Of a stretch of DNA of 64,000 nucleotides, positions 16,018-24,025 are shown one piece after another. Position 1 is the stretch's first letter, and each line of letters opens with the position of its first letter. Origin of the DNA: Mesobacillus subterraneus (GTDB lineage Bacteria > Bacillota > Bacilli > Bacillales > Cytobacillaceae); the NCBI RefSeq assembly GCF_003937825.1, contig NZ_RSFW01000019.1:149622-213621 (forward strand). Direction: 5' to 3'. Below the pieces are notes generated by a model, which saw only the letters and a program-made list of their open reading frames with translations, was not told the DNA's origin and did not search any database. The position numbers and the translations under genes were made by a program.

Positions 16018-16614
16018 TTATTTTTTTACAATCACTTGAATGACATGGCCAACTCCTGTATGCAGTTCTCCTTCTACCCGTTCCTGTTCTCCATAAAAGA
16101 AATGAAGCACCTCATACTCTTTAACCCACTGTAACAGGTCAGCAGGATCATATAGCATATCAGTTGTTTTCGGGCCACCTGTTCCATACTTCAACTGAGC
16201 TTCGGAATATACCTCCATCATGATTATGCCACCTGGTTTGACAGCTCCAAAAAGTTTATCGAACACTGCTTTTTGAACACCTTTCGAAAAATGGCCGAAG
16301 ACCATGATCGCTGCATCAAATGTTTCGATTGGTACCGGATCCTTGATCAAATCCTTCTGCTTTGTGTTCACATGTACTCCGAACCTTTCTGCCAGGGCTT
16401 CTGTTTTCTTCAGACCATTTAAAGCATAATCATAAGCTGTAACTTGGTGTCCCTTTTTTGCAAGATATACTGCATTCCTGCCTTCACCTTCCGCAAAAGC
16501 AACAATAGTCTTTGCATTTTCTAAACGATCGGCTTTTTCTTTGATAAAAGAGTTGGGCTCTTCTCCATAAACATATTTTGACGACCCAAAACGTTCATGC
16601 CACGGGTTCTCCAT
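16018..16614 (-). CDS. Class I SAM-dependent methyltransferase (TehB-like)
   Basis: A 198-residue protein with motif I-like IVAFAEGEGRNAVYLAK, AYDYALNGLKK (acidic loop) and FDAAIMVFGHFSKGV. The N-terminal WHERFGSSKYVYGEEPN is typical of TehB/thiopurine methyltransferase-like proteins in bacteria. It is divergent from the putative selenoprotein gene, with a 113-bp shared upstream region, and has its own terminator. Tellurite or selenite methylation is a known activity of the wider family but cannot be assigned here. Confidence 0.85.
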   Translation of the reverse strand: MENPWHERFGSSKYVYGEEPNSFIKEKADRLENAKTIVAFAEGEGRNAVYLAKKGHQVTAYDYALNGLKKTEALAERFGVHVNTKQKDLIKDPVPIETFDAAIMVFGHFSKGVQKAVFDKLFGAVKPGGIIMMEVYSEAQLKYGTGGPKTTDMLYDPADLLQWVKEYEVLHFFYGEQERVEGELHTGVGHVIQVIVKK

Positions 16615-16727
16615 ACAATCACTCCTTCCTCATCATTATACCCAATACCCTTTTTTTAGTATGATTAAAAAAGGTCAGGCTAACCTATGTCTTAGTGGGT
16701 ATCAATATACAAAGGAGGTAGATTGTA

Positions 16728-17057
16728 ATGAAAGAATTAACATCCATGGAGGAAGTCAAAAGCTTGATTAGCGATAATGAACTTAGCTTCATCTATGTGC
16801 TGGCAGACAGCTGAAGCGTATGCCATGGCTTACTTCCTCAGGTAGAGGAAGTACTAAAGGATTTTCCCAACATTGAAGCTGGGCTGGTGAATGCCGGCAA
16901 AGTAGAAGAAATCGCCGGCTTCTTGATGGCCTTCACCGTACCAGTCCTTGTCCTCTATGCAGATGGCAGGGAATATTTGAGGGAGGCAAGAATTGTCCAG
17001 GTCGAGAAATTCAGAGAAGATGTCGCCAAAATTCACGAAGGTTTTTTTGGTGAATAA
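16728..17057 (+). CDS. Putative thioredoxin-fold selenoprotein (UxxC, in-frame TGA)
   Basis: From ATG at 16728 (AAAGGAGGT eight bases upstream) one frame runs to TAA at 17055, interrupted only by TGA at codon 29 (16812-16814). With that TGA read as selenocysteine the protein has 109 residues. The TGA falls in ADS-U-SVCHG, replacing the first cysteine of a CxxC redox motif. After it comes a thioredoxin-like fold: helix LLPQVEEVLKDF, strand AGLVNAG, and the cis-proline loop FTVPVLVLYADG. A hairpin with bSECIS geometry begins 16 nt behind the TGA, and selB lies 1 kb away. Cysteine-containing relatives in Bacilli read NCSVCH-like sequence here (from memory). The product would be a cytosolic thiol/selenol oxidoreductase. 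The alternative is a nonsense mutation or read error. Confidence 0.8.
16831..16853 (+). promoter_or_regulatory. Candidate bSECIS element
   Basis: TACTTCCTC (16831-16839) pairs perfectly with GAGGAAGTA (16845-16853), a nine-bp stem with the loop AGGTA. Bacterial SECIS elements lie inside the coding region just after the UGA, with an apical loop 16-37 nt from it and a G among the first two loop bases. Here the loop starts 25 nt after the TGA and its second base is G. SelB binds such loops to deliver Sec-tRNA. Confidence 0.75.
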
Positions 17058-17501
17058 AGTTGCTAAGGGGACCGGCATAGGCCCGTCTCCTGTTATTTTA
17101 AACAACCACTGGCGAGTTCGGACAAATTTTCAGCGTTTTGCTCTTTAACTTGTCCAACCGGTTTTTTTCTTACAGCTATTGTTGGCCCTGCCCTTGTCCA
17201 AAAAAGGGATTACTTAGGACAATTTTTTAAGGTACCTCTTCAAACCTGTCCGGACTTGGATCGGATTGAACAATATTCACTAACCAAATTATCGTAAAAT
17301 CCAGGCATTTTTGATGGGCTTTTACTAGCTATTTTAAGGCTGTTTTTCTGAGGTTTTTCCGCTCCTATTTCTTTTCTATCCTAAAAGCACCAAATTTTAC
17401 TAAGCTGCCACAATCCAATGTTTCCCCTCTTTAACGAATAATACTGTTGCTATACAGGCAAAATAAACCCGATGTCCAAGTTCCTTACATAAGGAGAAAC
17501 T
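17058..17501. other. 444-bp intergenic region with scattered GGACAA/TTGTCC hexamers
   Basis: No open frame with a ribosome binding site and no tRNA-Sec fold was found. A GC-rich imperfect hairpin (GGGGACCGG with CCCGTCTCC, about 17068-17092) followed by TGTTATTTT may end the selenoprotein transcript. The hexamer GGACAA or its complement TTGTCC occurs at 17120, 17150, 17194 and 17217, with a CTGTCC variant at 17246, in mixed orientation and irregular spacing. The meaning is unclear. A start-proximal AAGGAGAAACT belongs to the next gene. Confidence 0.4.
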
Positions 17502-18041
17502 ATGAATATTAATTCGATAAGGAGTGCGATCATGGGAATTTTAAGTGGAAATCCGAAAGATGAACCTTTACATTATGGCGAGGTTTATGGCATGTGGAGT
17601 CATTTGCTTGTTAATCATGGCTTGATTGCTGGATACCAGACTTTTATTAATCACATCGGGGATGAGGATCTTAAAAAGCTTGTCCAGGATGCGATTGAGG
17701 CGATGAAGGAAGAGAATCAGCAGCTGGAAGAATTGTTGAAAACCAACGGAATTGGGTTGCCGCCTTCTCCACCGGAGCGTCCGGTAGCACATTTGGAAGA
17801 TATTCCTCCAGGAGCAAGATTTAGTGATCCGGAAATCTCTGCTGCCATTTCAAAGGATGTTGCGGAAGATCTGGTTGCTGCGAGCACGATGATTGGGCAG
17901 TGCATCAGAGAGGACATTGCAGCAATGTACGGGCAGTTCCATATGGCTAAAGCACAATTTGGCGCTAAAATGCTGAAATTGAATAAATCCAAGGGCTGGC
18001 TCATCCCTCCTCCGCTTCAAGTCAAATCTCCGGAAAATTAA
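17502..18041 (+). CDS. DUF3231 family protein
   Basis: A 179-residue helical protein with the DUF3231 layout: HYGEVYGMWSHLLVNHGLIAGYQTF near the N-terminus, an acidic helix (MKEENQQLEELLKTNGIGLPPSPPERP), and a C-terminal helix with ASTMIGQCIREDIAAMYGQFH. The His and acidic residues suggest a ferritin-like four-helix bundle that may bind metal (inference). Related Bacillus proteins are associated with spores or stress. AAGGAG precedes the ATG. Confidence 0.85.
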   Translation: MNINSIRSAIMGILSGNPKDEPLHYGEVYGMWSHLLVNHGLIAGYQTFINHIGDEDLKKLVQDAIEAMKEENQQLEELLKTNGIGLPPSPPERPVAHLEDIPPGARFSDPEISAAISKDVAEDLVAASTMIGQCIREDIAAMYGQFHMAKAQFGAKMLKLNKSKGWLIPPPLQVKSPEN

Positions 18042-18062
18042 ACCAATCAATCTAATTTTTTT

Positions 18063-18097
18063 AAAAAAACAGCAGATCCAGTGGATCTGCTGTTTTT
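18063..18097. terminator. Bidirectional terminator between DUF3231 gene and selB
   Basis: AAAACAGCAGATCC pairs with GGATCTGCTGTTTT around AGT; A-run on the left, T-run on the right. The selB stop codon is adjacent. Confidence 0.85.
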
Positions 18098-19979
18098 ACT
18101 TTCTCCAAACCCGCTTGTTCTCAATCCTTCTGGTGTAACCAAGAGCATCAAGTCGTTCCAGGAATGGAATCATGTATTTTCTTGATAGTTCAACGGCTTC
18201 CTTAGCTTCGGAGACTTCGAATTCTTCCCCCGTTTGGTCTCTCAGTTTTTGGACGGCCTCTCTAAAATGCTCGCCATACCATGCATATTGATCATCAAGC
18301 AGGACGATTTCACCCTGATCTTCGAGGAAACGCTTAAGTTCATATGCAATAGAGTCTGGTATGCCGGCATTTTTGATGTAATCATTAAAATAATCAACCT
18401 TGAGACCAGCGTTCTTTAACTCATTAAGCATGTTTTCCGTCCGTTTTTCCCAATTCTTCGGGATATGCGGCGCAAAAGCGGCTAAGGATATAAACTGTTC
18501 TTTCCTCGTGAAGACTCCTTTTGTAATTCCATTTTCGATAATGAATTCGAGTAGGGATCTAGGAAATGACTTTTGCAGTGACTGCAGCAGCTCTGCTTTG
18601 TTCATTCCGGTTCTCATCGGATTATCTTGATGGTAGTCATACAGTCTGTCGCGAATATCTTCCTCAATTACTTCCGCCAGTGACAAAAGGGTATATTCCT
18701 TACTGGAAATCTTGATGAATTGTTCATCCTCAAGATTGGTCTGGAGCGTGTCCAGGTCAAGCGCCGTCCTTTTAATCAAGTCTTCGATGGAGAGACTTTT
18801 TGCTTCATAAAGTGCAGCATTAATCCTTTCGACCGGTGTCCCTGCCTTCTTTTTCTCAAGTTCTTCGATTGTCTGCTGGCCAAAACGGTACTTGTTGCCG
18901 CGAGGATCGATGACCCAGCCGCCGCCAATCGTTTCCTGCGGACTTGGACGGCGCACAATGAACCGGTCGCCGCGCTTGGTGACGATTTTCTCCTCAAGCC
19001 GCAGCTGGCAAAGTATCTCGCCGTTGTCCTCTTTTAACTCATTACGGTCAAAGAAGACAATCCTTCCCATCACTTCTGCTGTACCTATATGGCACTTTAT
19101 CGGTGTCCGTTGCTTCACCAGGTGTTCAAGATCCTCGACTACCCGGATGGCGACGTCTATTGTATTGGTAATGATAAAATGGTCAGATGAAACCAGGACT
19201 TCTCCTCGTTCAAGATCATCCTTCGAGACACCAGAAAGATTGATTGCCGCTCGCTGTCCAGCAAAAGCCTGTTTGGCTGGCTGGTGGTGTACCTGGAGCT
19301 GTCTCGCTCTCACTTCAAGACCCGATGGCATGACCTTCAATTGCTGGCCTTCCTCCACCGTTCCTTCATATACAGTTCCTCTGACAACCGTTCCCTGACC
19401 TTTAACTGTAAAAACCTGGTCAATCGGAAGCCTGAATGCACCTTTGGCGTCACGCATTTCCTGCTCTTTTAACGTTTGGATAATTAAATCTTTCAGTTCG
19501 TGAATTCCTTTCTTGGAAAGGCTGTCGACCATCATAAAAGGAGAATTCTCAAAAACTGTTCCTTGCAGCTCTCCCAGTATATCGTCTTTCACTAGCTCAA
19601 TGAATTCCTCTTCAACACGGTCGATTTTCGTAATCGCAATTATACCTGAACAAATCCCAAGGAACCCGAGGATATCAAGGTGTTCACGTGTCTGAGGCAT
19701 AACCCCTTCGTCGGCCGCAACAACCAGGACGACGAGATCGATTCCTGCCACACCAGCAATCATCTGTCGAATGAAACGCTCATGTCCAGGTACATCGACA
19801 ACGGAAATCTGTAATTCATCATCCTCATATAAGGGCGCAAATCCCAATTCAATGGAAATTTGCCGTTCTTTTTCTTCTTTCAGCCGGTCGGTATCAACGT
19901 TCGTCAACGCTTTTGTCAGCGAAGTTTTTCCGTGGTCAATATGGCCGGCCATTCCGATGGTAAAATATCTCTTGCTCAA
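18096..19979 (-). CDS. selB: Selenocysteine-specific translation elongation factor SelB
   Basis: SelB brings selenocysteinyl-tRNA to ribosomes stalled at UGA next to a SECIS hairpin. The 627-residue length is normal. The GTPase domain has G1 GHIDHGKTS (residues 12-20), G3 DVPGHE (62-67) and G4 TKID (117-120), followed by EF-Tu-like domains (QVFTVKGQGTVVRGTV) and the domain typical of SelB with RFIVRRPSPQETIGGGWVIDP. The last ~250 residues are winged-helix repeats that bind SECIS RNA. Start is TTG, with AGAAGGTGT upstream. selA, selD and tRNA-Sec are not nearby. The putative selenoprotein gene is 1 kb away, on the other strand. Confidence 0.96.
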   Translation of the reverse strand: MSKRYFTIGMAGHIDHGKTSLTKALTNVDTDRLKEEKERQISIELGFAPLYEDDELQISVVDVPGHERFIRQMIAGVAGIDLVVLVVAADEGVMPQTREHLDILGFLGICSGIIAITKIDRVEEEFIELVKDDILGELQGTVFENSPFMMVDSLSKKGIHELKDLIIQTLKEQEMRDAKGAFRLPIDQVFTVKGQGTVVRGTVYEGTVEEGQQLKVMPSGLEVRARQLQVHHQPAKQAFAGQRAAINLSGVSKDDLERGEVLVSSDHFIITNTIDVAIRVVEDLEHLVKQRTPIKCHIGTAEVMGRIVFFDRNELKEDNGEILCQLRLEEKIVTKRGDRFIVRRPSPQETIGGGWVIDPRGNKYRFGQQTIEELEKKKAGTPVERINAALYEAKSLSIEDLIKRTALDLDTLQTNLEDEQFIKISSKEYTLLSLAEVIEEDIRDRLYDYHQDNPMRTGMNKAELLQSLQKSFPRSLLEFIIENGITKGVFTRKEQFISLAAFAPHIPKNWEKRTENMLNELKNAGLKVDYFNDYIKNAGIPDSIAYELKRFLEDQGEIVLLDDQYAWYGEHFREAVQKLRDQTGEEFEVSEAKEAVELSRKYMIPFLERLDALGYTRRIENKRVWRK

Positions 19980-20076
19980 ATGCTGACACCTTCTTTGTTA
20001 TGTATAAAATAACTCTACCTATAAACCGTAAATAGTTCAAGCGACTAAATTTAGAACAATTTCATCCAATCCTAAT

Positions 20077-20877
20077 TTAGAGCGTGGCACCAATTGCGCC
20101 GCTGAATTCTCCATTTTGGATAAACTCCGGCTCCAAATCAGACATTTTACAATAATAGTCAAGACTGTCCTGCAATGGTTTATTGCCGGATAGCGTACTC
20201 CCGATGAAGGCAACCTTCTTTGCGCGGTGAATTGCAGCATTCTGGACAGTGAACAATGTAATGGTTTCTGCAATCATGTTAAATAGTGAAGTAATTTGGT
20301 CCTCAGGAGAACCGGATTGTTCCCCGCTCGCTTTGGCAAAGTTGCTGGCAGTCAAATCACCTGGAATGGGGGGCTCATGGGATTCATAAATATCCTTGAC
20401 CAGCATATCGACATTGCCTCGATCACCTGCGGCTGACAGATCAACCAATTTTGAAAATTCATCTGTGCCTGAAAGGATGTGCCCCAAACCTAACAAGGTT
20501 CCTCCGCCAATCCCGCTGCCGAAAACTCGCTCATAACGCTCTCCGTCCATAGTAAACCAAGAGGTACCTGTTCCAATGTTGACGAGCAAAAACTTTTCTT
20601 CCAGGGATCTCTGTTCTTTGGCCAAAAGGTATTTGACACCTTCACATACAGCCTTAAATTCTTCAACAATTGCAGCATCCGGAAAAAAGGCGCTTTTTAA
20701 ATTCCCTGCCCTGCCGCCAGTAAGGCAGATGGTTTTGTCTGAATGAAGCATTCTGATCCATTTTAAGGCAGGATCCATTTCATCAAGAGGGTACTTCCGG
20801 AAATGTATTCTACCGTTTTCTTCATAGGCAATTTTCATCAATGAACCGCCAGCATCGATTCCGATCTTGTTATTCAT
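20077..20877 (-). CDS. coaW: Type II pantothenate kinase
   Basis: Phosphorylates pantothenate in the first step of coenzyme A synthesis. The 266 residues match the CoaW family (B. cereus/S. aureus type): IGIDAGGSLMKIAY phosphate loop at the N-terminus, LVNIGTGTSWFTMDG and FGSGIGGGTLLGLG in the middle, and VAFIGSTLSGN near the C-terminus. GAGGAGGT precedes the ATG. It is upstream of selB in the same direction with about 97 nt between them, so co-transcription is possible. Confidence 0.93.
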   Translation of the reverse strand: MNNKIGIDAGGSLMKIAYEENGRIHFRKYPLDEMDPALKWIRMLHSDKTICLTGGRAGNLKSAFFPDAAIVEEFKAVCEGVKYLLAKEQRSLEEKFLLVNIGTGTSWFTMDGERYERVFGSGIGGGTLLGLGHILSGTDEFSKLVDLSAAGDRGNVDMLVKDIYESHEPPIPGDLTASNFAKASGEQSGSPEDQITSLFNMIAETITLFTVQNAAIHRAKKVAFIGSTLSGNKPLQDSLDYYCKMSDLEPEFIQNGEFSGAIGATL

Positions 20878-20947
20878 GAGTACCTCCTCTTTGAAAAAAC
20901 AGCCATTTTTTCCATTGTACTTGTCCGCAAATCATGATTGCAAAGAA

Positions 20948-20976
20948 AATGCGGCAGTTGATAATCAACTGCCGCA
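20948..20976 (-). terminator. Terminator of the DUF3892 gene
   Basis: GCGGCAGTTGAT pairs with ATCAACTGCCGC almost without loop; on the minus strand it is followed by ATTTTCTTT. It starts a few bases after the stop codon at 20981. Confidence 0.75.
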
Positions 20977-20980
20977 GCAT

Positions 20981-21292
20981 CTAGAAATTTGGTAAATTGT
21001 CCAGGTTGTTCTCTTTGATTCCGTCTGGCTCGCTCCTGAGGATATCCCGGCCGTATTTGTGGAACACATCAACATGGGCCAGCTTACCCGCCTTTGCTTC
21101 AGAGAGGGCCGTAACGTAATCAAGCTCCCTCCCGCTCTCGGTTTTAAAAGCGATTAAATCGTCATCATCATTTTTTCGCACAGCAACAATCTGCTCTTTT
21201 CCTGGCTCGTTCATATTTGCTTCCATCTCTGCTTGCCCTCTGCTTTGTTCTTTATAATCGTTGTAAATTTGGTTGAAGTCTTTGTTTTCCAT
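20981..21292 (-). CDS. DUF3892 domain protein
   Basis: A 103-residue protein. The C-terminal half (IVAVRKNDDDDLIAFKT and GRELDYVTALSEAKAG, then ILRSEPDG) is the DUF3892 module, common in Bacillus and with no known function; the N-terminal third is polar and probably flexible. It stands alone, with a terminator behind it. Confidence 0.85.
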   Translation of the reverse strand: MENKDFNQIYNDYKEQSRGQAEMEANMNEPGKEQIVAVRKNDDDDLIAFKTESGRELDYVTALSEAKAGKLAHVDVFHKYGRDILRSEPDGIKENNLDNLPNF

Positions 21293-21345
21293 TTTAACAC
21301 CTCCCGAACATATGTTTAGTTTGGTCAGAAGGTAAAGAATTATTC

Positions 21346-21370
21346 AAAAAAGGGTGACGCTCCGTCACCT
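21346..21370 (-). terminator. Terminator of the superoxide dismutase gene
   Basis: GGTGACG and CGTCACC pair around three bases, followed on the minus strand by CTTTTTT. Confidence 0.8.
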
Positions 21371-21380
21371 TAGTCTCTTT

Positions 21381-22280
21381 TTAAAACGGCTGCCATGCCA
21401 GTGTTCTTGCTTTGTTGAATCGTTGCTCGACTTCCTTCCAGTTGACTACACTCCACCAGTTTTCAACATATTTTGCCCGTTCGTTTTTGTATTGCAGGTA
21501 GTAAGCATGCTCCCATACATCCAACACGAGCAATGGAACAACATCCCACTGACTAAGGTTTTGGTGTTTTTCTGCCTGGAGGATTTCCAATCTGTGGGAT
21601 CTTGGCGACCAAACAAGAATCGCCCATCCTACTGCTTCAACATTTTTAGCCGCTTCGGTAAAATGCTTCTTGAACCTTTCAAAGCTGCCGAATGACTCAT
21701 TGATTGCCCTGCTTAGCTGTCCCTTCGGAGTTCCTCCTCCATTAGGACTCATGATGGTCCAGAAAATCGTGTGAAGATAATGACCGGCTCCATGGAAAGC
21801 AGCTTCTCTTTCCCAATGTTTAATCAGGCTGAACTCTCCCGTTTCCCTTGCTTTGTGCATTTCTTTTTCAGCCTTGTTCAGCCCATCCACATAGCTTTGG
21901 TGATGCTTAGAGTGATGAAGTCTCATAATTTCAGCCGCAATGGCCGGCTCCAAAGCATTATATGCATATGGCAATGGCGGCAATTTATGGCCGCCAATCG
22001 GAACCGGCTGGAGTCTCACTCCCTGTTGCCGATCGTTTCCTTCTTGCTGTTCATTCAAATAGCCATTTAGCTCATCGTTAAGACTTCTTGCTTGTGTATA
22101 GAGCTCTTCCTGGTCCCCTGAAACCTCCGCATCCCGTTTTAGAGTCAGTAGTCGTTCCTGCCATTGATTCCAACCAGCGTCATTATCCGCTTCCCGAAGC
22201 TGAGACCGTACAGAAGTCCACTTCATTTCCATATCATTGCACCATTGTTGTAATGAATATCTGAACCAGTAGCCGTTCAT
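21381..22280 (-). CDS. Fe/Mn-family superoxide dismutase with N-terminal extension
   Basis: The product has about 300 residues starting at the ATG at 22280, preceded by GGGGAGGGTGAT; the longer frame to 22394 lacks a ribosome binding site. The last ~200 residues are an Fe/Mn superoxide dismutase: metal ligands in LHHSKHHQSYVDGLNKAE, FHGAGHYLHTIFW and DVWEHAYYLQYKNERAKYV. About 95 residues precede it, rich in Trp, Glu and Gln, as in the longer Bacillus SodF-type proteins. It converts superoxide to peroxide. No signal peptide is visible. Single gene. Confidence 0.9.
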   Translation of the reverse strand: MNGYWFRYSLQQWCNDMEMKWTSVRSQLREADNDAGWNQWQERLLTLKRDAEVSGDQEELYTQARSLNDELNGYLNEQQEGNDRQQGVRLQPVPIGGHKLPPLPYAYNALEPAIAAEIMRLHHSKHHQSYVDGLNKAEKEMHKARETGEFSLIKHWEREAAFHGAGHYLHTIFWTIMSPNGGGTPKGQLSRAINESFGSFERFKKHFTEAAKNVEAVGWAILVWSPRSHRLEILQAEKHQNLSQWDVVPLLVLDVWEHAYYLQYKNERAKYVENWWSVVNWKEVEQRFNKARTLAWQPF

Positions 22281-22464
22281 CCTATCACCCTCCCCGAATT
22301 GCCATCCATAAACAAAATATGAGGAGAGCTGTGTGGACATTACCTTTCTTTTTGAACTTTCACTCAAGTTTTCCCAAGAATTTTTATATACCACGAAATA
22401 ATAACGTTTTTGGCCGGAAAAAGTTTATAATAAGTATTGTGAATATTTTGAAGGGAGATTTATC

Positions 22465-23514
22465 ATGGCATATCCTAATACCGATGAAACAGTAAACCTG
22501 TTAAAGGAACTGGTCTCAATTCCTAGTCCCTCTGGCAATACAAATGAAGTGATTACATATGTGGAAAACCTTTTAAAAGAATTGCAGGTTGAAACGAAAA
22601 GAAATCGCAAAGGCGGATTGATTGCCACTCTGCCAGGTAAGGACCAGCAGAACCACAGAATGCTGACTGCGCATGTCGATACTCTGGGCGCGATTGTAAA
22701 AGAAATCAAGCCGAGCGGCCGATTGAAATTGGATTTGATTGGCGGATTCAAGTACAACTCTATTGAAGGTGAATATTGTGAAATTGAAACCTCGAGCGGA
22801 AAGAAGCTTACGGGGACGATTTTGATGCACCAAACATCCGTCCATGTATACAAGGATGCAGGCAAAGCGGAACGAAACCAGGATAATATGGAAGTGCGGC
22901 TGGATGAAAAAGTACATAACGCTGATGATGTCAGAGCCCTTGGAATCGAAGTAGGAGATTTCGTTTCATTCGACCCGCGCGTCCAGATAACTCCGTCTGG
23001 ATTCATCAAGTCTCGTCACCTGGACGACAAAGCAAGTGTCGCCATCCTGCTTCAGCTGATCAAACAGCTCAAAGCCGAGAACATTGAATTGCCTTATACA
23101 ACACATTTCCTGATCTCCAATAACGAGGAAATTGGTTATGGCGGAAACTCAAACATCACTCCTGAAACAGTAGAATACCTTGCTGTCGATATGGGTGCTA
23201 TGGGTGACGGCCAGTCGACCGATGAATATACTGTTTCCATCTGTGTGAAAGACGCAAGCGGACCATATCATTATGAATTAAGAAAGCGGCTCACGCAGCT
23301 GGCAATCGACAATGAAATAGGCTACAAGCTCGACATTTACCCTTTCTATGGTTCGGATGCTTCAGCTGCGATTCGTTCAGGTCACGACATTATCCACGGC
23401 CTGATTGGACCAGGAATTGATTCATCACACGCTTTCGAAAGAACACATAAAGATTCAATTGAAAATACTGCAAAGCTTCTTTATCATTACGTCCAATCAG
23501 ACATGATCATTTAA
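22465..23514 (+). CDS. M42 family metallo-aminopeptidase
   Basis: A 349-residue di-metal peptidase of the M42 (glutamyl aminopeptidase/endoglucanase) family. Metal ligands are visible as TAHVDTLG (H and D), SRHLDDKASV (D), the catalytic SNNEEIGYGG (E-E), VDMGAMGDG (D) and the C-terminal SSHAFERTH (H). Bacillus YtoP is the nearest named relative I recall. Cytosolic; trims peptides. GAAGGGAG precedes the ATG. Monocistronic with a strong terminator. Confidence 0.93.
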   Translation: MAYPNTDETVNLLKELVSIPSPSGNTNEVITYVENLLKELQVETKRNRKGGLIATLPGKDQQNHRMLTAHVDTLGAIVKEIKPSGRLKLDLIGGFKYNSIEGEYCEIETSSGKKLTGTILMHQTSVHVYKDAGKAERNQDNMEVRLDEKVHNADDVRALGIEVGDFVSFDPRVQITPSGFIKSRHLDDKASVAILLQLIKQLKAENIELPYTTHFLISNNEEIGYGGNSNITPETVEYLAVDMGAMGDGQSTDEYTVSICVKDASGPYHYELRKRLTQLAIDNEIGYKLDIYPFYGSDASAAIRSGHDIIHGLIGPGIDSSHAFERTHKDSIENTAKLLYHYVQSDMII

Positions 23515-23521
23515 AGAGCAC

Positions 23522-23580
23522 AAGAGGCTGACTTTCAGGTTAAACAAATTCAACCTGGGAGTCAGCCTCTTTTATTTTTT
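23522..23580 (+). terminator. Terminator of the M42 peptidase gene
   Basis: AAGAGGCTGACT pairs with AGTCAGCCTCTT, with the inner stem CAGGTT/AACCTG, followed by TTATTTTTTT. Confidence 0.9.
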
Positions 23581-23767
23581 TCTAGCTATTGGGTTTAAAT
23601 GGATGGATTCAAAGTAGATAGAGAAGGCTTTCTTGACCTATTTATCTTAATTTTTATTCATGTTGTTGAGGAAAAACATGAATGTCCATTATGAGGATCA
23701 ACGGGTTCGTATTATATCTTGTTTTTGTTTTGCATTTGAATGTGAATCTAGAAACCTGAGTTGATTG

Positions 23768-23965
23768 TAGTGGAATGCGCGAAGACTCCTCCGAAAATGC
23801 TCACGCATTTCTATCGTGCGTGGGTCCATTCGGGGAAGCTATTCAGGTCCTGCGGGATCAGTTGGCCAGGTGAGACCCCGCAAGAGCGAAGCAATGAGGA
23901 GGCTCAGCACCAACGCCGCGGAAAGCGAAGCACATGAAGCGGAAATCAACGGATCAATTTTAGAA
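23768..23965 (+). repeat. Structured intergenic repeat of the Bacillaceae GCGCGAAGACTCC family
   Basis: The sequence begins TGGAATGCGCGAAGACTCC and contains GTGAGACCCCGCAAGAGCG, GAGGAGGCTCAGC, CCGCGGAAAGCGAAGC and ends GCGGAAATCAACGG. I know this as a non-coding repeat found in many copies in Bacillus-related genomes, possibly transcribed. It is clearly more GC-rich than its surroundings, and parts can pair (CCTGCGGG, CCCCGC). An insertion of about 70 bp relative to the usual element may separate the first and second blocks. The rest of the gap 23581-24025 holds only AT-rich sequence. Confidence 0.6.
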
Positions 23966-23975
23966 ACTAACCTAA

Positions 23976-24020
23976 AAATAGAGGGTGCCCAAGAGTTTAT
24001 TCCTTTTGAGACACCCTCTT
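23976..24020 (-). terminator. Terminator of the 24026-24811 gene
   Basis: AGAGGGTG pairs with CACCCTCT, with partial pairing inside (CTCAAAAGG / CTCTTGG side), followed on the minus strand by ATTTTTAGG. Confidence 0.7.
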
Positions 24021-24025
24021 AGATA

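Noticed and set aside
17058..17501. tRNA-Sec gene between the selenoprotein and DUF3231 genes
   Set aside because: No long acceptor stem plus TCA anticodon plus T-arm could be found by eye.
23816..24022. 68-residue plus-strand frame
   Set aside because: It lies inside the GC-rich non-coding repeat; composition is an effect of that element.
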